Of a stretch of 10,608 nucleotides of DNA, positions 5,781 through 10,608 are shown one piece after another (the first letter of the stretch is position 1; each line of letters starts with the position of its first letter). The stretch is from an uncultured Candidatus Saccharibacteria bacterium (lineage in GTDB: Bacteria; Patescibacteriota; Saccharimonadia; Saccharimonadales; Saccharimonadaceae): positions 1 to 10,608 of the forward strand of contig CANAUU010000029.1 of the NCBI GenBank assembly GCA_947364965.1. Direction: 5' to 3'. The position numbers were made by a program, and so were the translations under genes. The notes under the pieces were generated by a model. It was not told the DNA's origin. It made no database searches and saw only the letters and a list, made by a program, of their open reading frames with translations.

Positions 5781-6575
5781 ATGGAAAACCAACCTCTTCC
5801 TCCGAACAATCCGAATGCTAGCCCGAGCGTAGTCGGCGCGGCAGCGCCTGAACCTTTTGCTCCTTCCGCTCCGGGTTCCGTTCCGCTCAATACCGGTGCT
5901 CCGCTTAGTTCCGCCCATATGTATGCCCCGACGACTAACAAAAAACATTACACTGTTATCTTGACCATCCTGTTGATTCTCGTATCAGCTGTGGCTATCC
6001 TTTTTGTTTGGCTTTATATTCAAAAATATTCCGAATGGCAGACCGCCCGAAATGATGTTGATACCCAGATTGATGCGGCTGTCGCCATGGCGCGTGCTGA
6101 AACCACGACCAAGATGGAAGAAGAATTTGCCGAGCGCGAGAAATACCCTTATCGCAACTTCGCTGGCCCCGCTGATTATGGTAGTCTAGGTTTTGAATAC
6201 CCGCAGACTTGGAGTGTGTATGTGGCAAAAGATGCCATAAATGGTGGCGATTACGAAGCCTATTTGAATCCTGTGGAAGTTTTGCCAGTTAGTCATTCCA
6301 CTATTAATGCGCTGCGCGTCACCATCAAAGATGCAGCCTTCGAAACCACGCTGCGCCAGTACGAGAATTTAGTCAAAAACGGCCGCGTCACCCTCTCTAC
6401 CCGCAACGTTGGTGGTACCCTCGCGAACCTCTATATCGGCGATTTGCCTAATGGTATTCGTGGTGCTATGGCGGCTTTCAAACTTCGCGACAAAACCGTC
6501 ATGATTCAGACTGACGCTGAGCTCTTCATTGACGAATTTTATAAAATCCTCGACACGGTCACCTTTGTCAACTAG
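5781..6575 (+). CDS. Single-pass membrane protein with Pro/Ala-rich N-terminus; function unknown
   Basis: I do not recognise a defined function. The 264-residue protein has a disordered Pro/Ala-rich cytoplasmic tail (1-52), basic residues (NKK), and one membrane helix, HYTVILTILLILVSAVAILF (56-75, extending to about 80). A charged segment likely to be helical or coiled-coil follows (82-122). Then comes an outside globular domain (about 130-264) beginning YGSLGFEYPQTWSVYV and ending ILDTVTFVN. That pattern resembles PsbP/Mog1-like domains found in many CPR membrane proteins; this is a weak resemblance only. The ORF is open from 5763, but TATAAT-N6-ATG at 5781 and the protein composition favour the later start. 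Monocistronic: its own promoter precedes it, and a 123-base gap follows. Confidence 0.8.
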   Translation: MENQPLPPNNPNASPSVVGAAAPEPFAPSAPGSVPLNTGAPLSSAHMYAPTTNKKHYTVILTILLILVSAVAILFVWLYIQKYSEWQTARNDVDTQIDAAVAMARAETTTKMEEEFAEREKYPYRNFAGPADYGSLGFEYPQTWSVYVAKDAINGGDYEAYLNPVEVLPVSHSTINALRVTIKDAAFETTLRQYENLVKNGRVTLSTRNVGGTLANLYIGDLPNGIRGAMAAFKLRDKTVMIQTDAELFIDEFYKILDTVTFVN

Positions 6576-6681
6576 TCTACCACGTTCCGGGTCGCAGACG
6601 CCACATCGCCCCTCAAAGTATCATAATATCGAGCAACGCAACATACAGAGGGCGAAATAATTGCAGTTTAGGCCAGAGACC

Positions 6682-6698
6682 TATGCTATAATAACCTT
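6682..6698 (+). promoter_or_regulatory. Leaderless promoter of the histidine kinase-receiver-recO operon
   Basis: TATGCTATAAT (6682-6692) carries an extended -10, then AACCTT and the ATG at 6699. The -35 position is weak (CAGTTT, 6664-6669). The spacing implies transcription start at the ATG, so the kinase cannot have an upstream sensor domain in this frame. Confidence 0.75.
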
Positions 6699-7391
6699 AT
6701 GAGAAGTGAGGAGGTAAACGGTATTTTGGTGGCTGCGCACGACCTGAAGGCGCCGCTCGCTGTCATGCGTCAGCTTGCTCTGGCTCTAGATCTCGCCGAC
6801 GACCAGCCCACTCGCCAGCGCATCCAGTCGCAACTCGTCAGTGTTTCTGAACGGGCGATGCACCAAGTCAATGACCTCGCAAAAATCGCTCGTCTCGAAG
6901 ATGGTCTTTTCGAGATGGAACCCATTAGCGTTCGCAATCTTTGCGACGAAGTTGCGCGCGAGCTCCATCCGCTTTTCCATTATAAAAATCGTCGTCTTGA
7001 TTTGTCTTACAGCAATCGCTCCCGCCTCGCCATCGCGAATCACGACCTCCTTCATAGCGTCGTTTATAATTTCTGCACTAACGCCATTCATTATTCTAAT
7101 CAAGACACGGCGAGTCGTCTTTCTGTGATTGATTTTCAGGATAAAATCCGCGTTAGTGTGCGCGACTTTGGACCAGCCTTGCCGTCAAAAATCTGGCGTC
7201 AGCTTCGCCAGGGAACTTTCAGAACCCCGACCAGCATCGCCATGCGCCCAGGCAGCTCCGGTCTCGGACTTTATATTTCCTCGGAGTTTGCTCGTCATAT
7301 GCGTGCCCAGCTTGGTGTTATTCGTCATCGTGATGGCACCAGTTTCTTCATTGACCTGCCAGTCTCAACTCAAACGAGCCTCTTTATATGA
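6699..7391 (+). CDS. Soluble sensorless histidine kinase
   Basis: Two-component histidine kinase core without any sensor or membrane part (230 residues). The dimerisation/phosphoacceptor (HisKA) domain starts at once: the H-box AAHDLKAPLAVMRQL has the phosphoryl His at residue 14. The ATPase domain follows, with N-box HSVVYNFCTNAIHYSN (119-134), G1 DFGPALP (156-162) and G2 GSSGLGLYIS (185-194). All main catalytic motifs are present. The protein should be cytoplasmic and must sense an internal signal or be controlled by a partner protein. The leaderless promoter at 6682-6692 supports ATG 6699 as the true start. Its TGA stop overlaps the ATG of the receiver gene (ATGA), pairing the two functionally. 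RecO is the third gene of the unit. Confidence 0.9.
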   Translation: MRSEEVNGILVAAHDLKAPLAVMRQLALALDLADDQPTRQRIQSQLVSVSERAMHQVNDLAKIARLEDGLFEMEPISVRNLCDEVARELHPLFHYKNRRLDLSYSNRSRLAIANHDLLHSVVYNFCTNAIHYSNQDTASRLSVIDFQDKIRVSVRDFGPALPSKIWRQLRQGTFRTPTSIAMRPGSSGLGLYISSEFARHMRAQLGVIRHRDGTSFFIDLPVSTQTSLFI

Positions 7392-7837
7392 GCGCCACTC
7401 CTTATACTTTTTTTATCATCGAAGATGACCCGATTATGGCGGAGTGCATCGCCCGCGCTTGCTCGCGCATAGTTCCTCCGACTAGTCAGTCGCCCGATAA
7501 CCCTAAGACGGATAGCCAAAGCATAATATCCCCAGCACCAAAAATCCAAATTTTCTCGGACACTGTTTCTGCTATCAATGCTCTCGATGATGGTCTACCC
7601 GACCTTATTCTACTCGATGTTCTCCTAAATGGCCCCGACGGTTTTACCTTTCTTAATGAAATTATTTCTTATCCCGACAGCGCGAGGATTCCGGTCATCA
7701 TTATTACCTCGCTTAATCTCTCTCCACGAAGACTCTCTCACTACGGCGTTCGCGCCATCTTGAACAAAGAGACCATGACCCCGGCCGAGATTCAAACCGT
7801 CATCCAGTGCGCTATTGGTGCTAGGGAGGAACCATAA
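7388..7837 (+). CDS. Stand-alone response regulator (receiver domain only)
   Basis: A 149-residue receiver domain, probably phosphorylated by the kinase just upstream. Visible residues are the acidic triad EDD (12-14), the phosphoacceptor Asp77 in LILLDVLLNGPDG, the switch Thr107 in IIITSL, and Lys127 in ILNKE. There is no DNA-binding or enzymatic output domain, so it must act by protein contact or as a phosphate relay. Residues about 29-52 are a Pro/Ser-rich low-complexity stretch between the first helix and the second strand, longer than normal. The start overlaps the kinase stop by four bases (ATGA) and has no clear Shine-Dalgarno site, suggesting translational coupling. Its stop is one base before the recO start. 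Confidence 0.9.
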   Translation: MSATPYTFFIIEDDPIMAECIARACSRIVPPTSQSPDNPKTDSQSIISPAPKIQIFSDTVSAINALDDGLPDLILLDVLLNGPDGFTFLNEIISYPDSARIPVIIITSLNLSPRRLSHYGVRAILNKETMTPAEIQTVIQCAIGAREEP

Positions 7838-7838
7838 A

Positions 7839-8525
7839 ATGCCAGCCGATCTTCGCACCAGAGCCATCGTTCTTCGCCGTACCAACTACGGTGAAACCGA
7901 CCGTATCTTGAACCTCCTTACCCCCGAAGGAAAAGTCGCCGCGCTGGCTCGTGGAGTGCGCAAGGAAAAATCTCGTCTCGCTGGCGGCATTGAACTCTTT
8001 TCGGTTGCCGACGTAGTGATTCGCTATGGTCGTAATACTCAGACCCAGAGCAATCCTCTCGGCACCCTCACCAGCGCCAAAATGCTCAACTTCTATCACA
8101 ACATTCTCTCCGATATGTCAACGCTCGAACTCGCCTCTGCGCTGCTCAAAAAACTCGACCGCGCCGCCGAGCAAACTGATAACCCCGCGCATTTCGACCT
8201 TCTCGACCAGTCTTTTGCCGGTCTCAACCGCGGCGACCATCTCGAGCTTGTGCAAACCTGGTTCGAGCTCAATTTCGCTCGTGCTTCCGGTGAAGAAATC
8301 AACCTGCTCTGTGATATTTCCGGCCAGCCTCTTTCTCCCAGTGAAGCCTACCTCTGGGACCCGCTCGAAGCCGCCCTCCGCCCCGACCCCGCCGGCAATA
8401 TCCGCGCCCCCGAGATTAAACTTGCTCGCTTCCTTCTGTCAAACCCCCTTCGCCTCGCCAAAAACATCGAAAATGTCGCCACCATCCTCCCGCCCCTCCT
8501 CCCGCTCGCCAAATCATTCGCATAA
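7839..8525 (+). CDS. recO: DNA repair protein RecO
   Basis: RecO works with RecR and RecF to load RecA onto SSB-coated single-stranded DNA during gap repair. The 228-residue protein opens with the N-terminal OB-fold RTRAIVLRRTNYGETDRILN (6-25), then LLTPEGKVAALARGVRKEKS and LAGGIELFSVADVVI, all characteristic. The C-terminal helical region follows. The zinc-finger cysteines of many RecO proteins are missing: only Cys158 (LLCDISGQPLSP) remains. The family tolerates this loss, but it is worth noting. The ATG at 7839 is preceded by GGGAGGA (7824-7830) eight bases upstream; an in-frame ATG at 7815 lies inside the receiver gene and is less likely. It is third in the kinase-receiver operon, an unusual partner for a two-component pair. 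Confidence 0.92.
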   Translation: MPADLRTRAIVLRRTNYGETDRILNLLTPEGKVAALARGVRKEKSRLAGGIELFSVADVVIRYGRNTQTQSNPLGTLTSAKMLNFYHNILSDMSTLELASALLKKLDRAAEQTDNPAHFDLLDQSFAGLNRGDHLELVQTWFELNFARASGEEINLLCDISGQPLSPSEAYLWDPLEAALRPDPAGNIRAPEIKLARFLLSNPLRLAKNIENVATILPPLLPLAKSFA

Positions 8526-8554
8526 GCCACTAGCCCCACAGCCTCAACCAAACA

Positions 8555-8569
8555 TGGTATAATATAGAT
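8555..8569 (+). promoter_or_regulatory. Leaderless promoter of rarA
   Basis: TGGTATAAT (8555-8563) has an extended -10, followed by six bases (ATAGAT) and the ATG at 8570. The -35 position (8535-8540, CCCACA) is unrecognisable. It lies in the 44-base gap after recO. Confidence 0.75.
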
Positions 8570-9775
8570 ATGAATCGAGTGCCATTGGCCGAGCGCATGC
8601 GACCGCAAACCCTAGATGATGTCGTTGGGCAGGACGCGATTATTGGTGACGGCAAAATCCTCACCGAAATCGTCCGAAAAGCCGAGCCGGTTAATCTGAT
8701 TTTCTGGGGCCCTCCCGGCACCGGCAAAACCACCCTTGCCCGCATCCTCGCTCGCGAATATAAAGCTGATTTTGTCGAGCTCTCCGCCGTTACCTCGAAA
8801 AAGGCTGACATCGAGGCGGTTGTCGAACGTGCTAAAGTCAACTGGAACCTCAAAACCCGCACTGTCCTCTTCGTGGATGAAATTCACCGTTTCAATAAGG
8901 CTCAGCAGGATGCCTTCCTCCCCCACGTCGAATCTGGTCTCATCATTCTCATCGGTGCCACCACCGAAAACCCTAGCTTCGAAGTTATCTCCCCGCTCAT
9001 CTCCCGCTCGCGCGTAGTAGTAGTTTCTGCCCTGAAAAAATCTGATATTCTCGAAGTCTTAAAGCGTGCCGTCAAAGCCGGAAACGCCGAAAAACGCGTC
9101 ACTGACGAAGCGCTCGAGCTCATCGCCGACCTCTCCGGCGGTGACGCCCGCTCCGCTCTCGGCGACCTCGAGCTTTCTTTGAGCCTCGCGCAAAAAGTTG
9201 ACAAAAAGGTTGTCGAAACCGCCGTTGGTCAAAAAACCATGCCATACGACAAGTCCGGCGACTACCATTACGACAACATTTCCGCTTTTATCAAGTCGAT
9301 GCGTGGCTCCGACGTCGACGCCACCCTCTATTATCTCGCTCGCATGGTTCAGGGCGGAGAAGATCCGAAATTTATTGCCCGCCGCATGGTGATTTTTGCT
9401 TCTGAGGATATTGGTCTCGCCGCGAGTGCCGCTTTGAACCTCGCTGTTAGTTGTTTTCAAGCTATCGAGCGCGTCGGTATGCCCGAAGGCGGCATCATCT
9501 TAAGCCACGTTGCCGTCGTCCTCGCGAAAGCTCCGAAAAACCGCGACACCTACGACGGCTGGGCCCGCGCTAACGCCGTTGCCCAGAAATCCATGGGTGC
9601 GCCCGTCCCGACTTGGCTCCGTAATGCCCCGACCAAGCTCATGAAAGACCTTGGTTTCGGTGAAGGTCAGAAATGGGAAGCCGGCTTCCACCTCGATAAG
9701 TCCTATCTCCCCGAAGCCGTCCAACACGAAAAGATCTTCGGTCAGCCTTCAAATTATAATCATAATGAGAAGTAA
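8570..9775 (+). CDS. rarA: Replication-associated recombination protein A, AAA+ ATPase (RarA/MgsA)
   Basis: RarA (MgsA, YcaJ; Mgs1/WRNIP1 in eukaryotes) is a clamp-loader-like tetrameric ATPase that acts at stalled replication forks. The 401-residue protein has the N-terminus PLAERMRPQTLDDVVGQDAI (5-24). The AAA+ core carries Walker A GPPGTGKTTLAR (47-58), Walker B LFVDEIHRFNKAQQD (100-114), sensor 1 GATTENPSFEV (129-139) and the arginine-finger region SRSR (145-148). A C-terminal oligomerisation domain follows, with MPYDKSGDYHYDNISAFIKS, the RarA-specific motif, then GGEDPKFIARRMVIFASEDI and the WLRNAP region. Length is normal for bacteria lacking extra domains. It is transcribed from its own leaderless promoter. 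The stop is followed after three bases by the next strong promoter. Confidence 0.96.
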   Translation: MNRVPLAERMRPQTLDDVVGQDAIIGDGKILTEIVRKAEPVNLIFWGPPGTGKTTLARILAREYKADFVELSAVTSKKADIEAVVERAKVNWNLKTRTVLFVDEIHRFNKAQQDAFLPHVESGLIILIGATTENPSFEVISPLISRSRVVVVSALKKSDILEVLKRAVKAGNAEKRVTDEALELIADLSGGDARSALGDLELSLSLAQKVDKKVVETAVGQKTMPYDKSGDYHYDNISAFIKSMRGSDVDATLYYLARMVQGGEDPKFIARRMVIFASEDIGLAASAALNLAVSCFQAIERVGMPEGGIILSHVAVVLAKAPKNRDTYDGWARANAVAQKSMGAPVPTWLRNAPTKLMKDLGFGEGQKWEAGFHLDKSYLPEAVQHEKIFGQPSNYNHNEK

Positions 9776-9778
9776 TCA

Positions 9779-9807
9779 TTGACATTTTCAATAAAGTGCG
9801 CTACAAT
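9779..9807 (+). promoter_or_regulatory. Near-consensus sigma70-type promoter with a long leader
   Basis: TTGACA (9779-9784), a 17-base spacer ending GTGCGC, and TACAAT (9802-9807); predicted start about 9814. It starts three bases after rarA ends and has 23 of 30 bases in common with 774-803. It is the apparent promoter for the gene at 10077, 263 bases downstream. Confidence 0.75.
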
Positions 9808-9813
9808 AGAAAC

Positions 9814-10076
9814 ATAAGGTGCGGGTAATCACCCGACGCCCAGGCTTTTGTAGGCTGCGAAGCTAATATGCGGAATCAAAATGTGAGACCAGAAGCCCAT
9901 TTGTACTCCATAAGCGTTCCATGCCCACCTCTTGCCGTTTGCGTTGACCTTCGCTTTTTATCAGACAAGAAACAAGTAATCGCTCCCGCGCAGTCAACAG
10001 CTAGCCCCTGCCTCGCGCCACTACTATAGCCGAAGCCAATCATCCCTACATCCATACTTTGAAGGAGGTTTTTGCC
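9814..10076 (+). promoter_or_regulatory. Long, probably structured 5' leader of the gene at 10077
   Basis: The 263-base stretch between promoter and gene holds no convincing gene. Foldable parts seen: GGTGCGGGT (9818-9826) pairs with ACCCGACGCC (9831-9840) with one bulged A and an AATC loop. TAGGCT (9851-9856) pairs with AGCTA (9861-9865) around a GCGA tetraloop with one bulged G. CAAAATG (9877-9883) pairs with CATTTG (9898-9903) with one bulge. A five-T run at 9955-9959 follows a weak GCG/CGC stem. I do not recognise a known riboswitch class. A 53-codon open frame (9868-10029) has no clear ribosome site. Function as leader or separate RNA is inference. Confidence 0.4.
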
Positions 10077-10608
10077 ATGCGCGAGCTCCATACAACCATG
10101 CAACTCACCAAGACTCACGACTACGCTGCCTACACTCTCTTTGCCAAGGGCGCGCCGAGTCTCAATGCGCCCAATCGGTCGATCAGGCTAAACGAATATC
10201 TCGTGGCTATCGCCAGTCGGAACACTGCGGCTAGGCCTATTACCATGAGCATTCAGCGGCACTTTGAAAACGGCTATGCTGATTTCTGCCAGCATTTTCG
10301 ACGCCTTAATCCACACCTATTTTCGGAGTTTGAGATCGACCCCTGTGCCTTCACTTCGACTGGCCGTGTCCAGGAGAAAGGCTGGATTTTGACCGTGGTC
10401 GAGGTTGAGCCTGCTGAACTTCGTTTTCATTACACCAACCATTCCCTCTGGGTCAAGCATCGTCGAGCCATTGACCAGCACCGCCCCGCACCCTCCGAAA
10501 TAATGGGCTCTGCAAGCTCCGACTCCGACGTAGTCAAGCTCGCGCACCCCGAGAGAGCGGCCGCCACATTCGTCTTGAAGGCGTCGAAGGTTGCCAGTTC
10601 GTTGTTGC
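10077..10608 (+). CDS. Unrecognised protein, 5' part only (runs off the window)
   Basis: An open frame from the ATG at 10077 to the window edge, 177 codons with no stop (the frame is open from 10005). A strong Shine-Dalgarno site, AAGGAGGT (10062-10069), sits seven bases before the ATG, making the start secure. I do not recognise a family. The N-terminal half has no signal peptide or membrane segment and is rich in His, Arg and aromatic residues, for example MSIQRHFENGYADFCQHFRR (57-76). A strand-like stretch, GWILTVVEVEPAELRFHYTN, follows (103-122). After about residue 135 the composition turns Pro/Ser/Ala-rich. It appears soluble and cytoplasmic, with several AGG arginine codons that are less common in neighbouring genes. 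It is preceded by a strong promoter and a long leader, an arrangement shared only with the pilin-like gene. Confidence 0.7.
   Translation, partial: MRELHTTMQLTKTHDYAAYTLFAKGAPSLNAPNRSIRLNEYLVAIASRNTAARPITMSIQRHFENGYADFCQHFRRLNPHLFSEFEIDPCAFTSTGRVQEKGWILTVVEVEPAELRFHYTNHSLWVKHRRAIDQHRPAPSEIMGSASSDSDVVKLAHPERAAATFVLKASKVASSLL

Noticed and set aside
6607..6655. Terminator after the membrane protein gene (TCGCCCCTC ... GAGGGCGA)
   Set aside because: The arms pair with one bulge but are about 30 bases apart and no T-run follows, so I do not call it.
9814..9960. 6S RNA or tmRNA after rarA
   Set aside because: I could not form the long rod with a central bubble expected of 6S RNA, and there is no tRNA-like T-arm or CCA end as in tmRNA.
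9868..10029. 53-codon open frame in the leader of the gene at 10077 (starts MRNQNVRPEAHLYS)
   Set aside because: There is no clear ribosome site, the codon use is unlike the neighbours, and a chance open frame of this length is not rare. It could be a leader peptide but the evidence is too thin to list as a gene.
9876..10118. Minus-strand open frame across the leader
   Set aside because: It has no promoter or ribosome site, overlaps the strong plus-strand start signals of the gene at 10077, and resembles no known protein.

Overview
This window looks like chromosomal DNA of a bacterium from the Candidate Phyla Radiation (Patescibacteria), most likely Candidatus Saccharibacteria. That is an inference. 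It rests on a short VirB2/TrbC-like pilin with the GG..F..SQGDP signature common in CPR genomes, on TRM11-type and flippase-like proteins of the kind seen there, on very tight gene packing, and on TGA used as an ordinary stop (the histidine-kinase gene ends in TGA), which argues against Gracilibacteria and Absconditabacteria. I see no transposase, phage, plasmid or CRISPR genes.

Layout. Minus strand, 26-631: a PfkB-type sugar/nucleoside kinase that stops early and may be frameshifted. 632-1060: a 429-base intergenic region with a divergent promoter, inverted repeats, two tandem plus-strand promoters and a candidate structured RNA (870-983), followed by the plus-strand pilin-like gene (1061-1555). 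A bidirectional terminator separates the pilin from a convergent minus-strand pair, a TRM11-like RNA methyltransferase and ribosomal protein L27 (3004 down to 1621). From 3126 everything is on the plus strand: a flippase-like membrane protein with xseA and xseB (overlapping genes); a single-pass membrane protein of unknown function; a sensorless histidine kinase, a stand-alone receiver protein and recO in one tight operon; rarA; and finally a strong promoter with a leader of about 263 bases ahead of an unrecognised gene that runs off the right edge.

Two expression styles stand out. Six transcription units (pfkB, the methyltransferase, the flippase, the membrane protein at 5781, the histidine kinase and rarA) have a perfect TATAAT placed 6 bases (once 8) before the ATG, so the transcript should start at or next to the start codon and have no Shine-Dalgarno site. 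Most genes inside operons use Shine-Dalgarno sites or overlapping stop/start codons. Two genes, the pilin-like gene and the unknown gene at 10077, differ: each has a near-consensus TTGACW-17-TAYAAT promoter (23 of 30 bases identical between the two), a long leader that can form hairpins, and a strong AAGGAGGT site.

Functionally the window mixes genome maintenance (exonuclease VII, RecO, RarA), translation (L27, RNA methylation), the cell surface (pilin-like protein, flippase) and signalling (histidine kinase and receiver). The most intriguing item is the candidate RNA at 870-983. Its predicted 5' end falls exactly at the base of a long hairpin, it ends in an intrinsic terminator, and the hairpin loop can pair over 13 bases with the terminator, giving two mutually exclusive folds.
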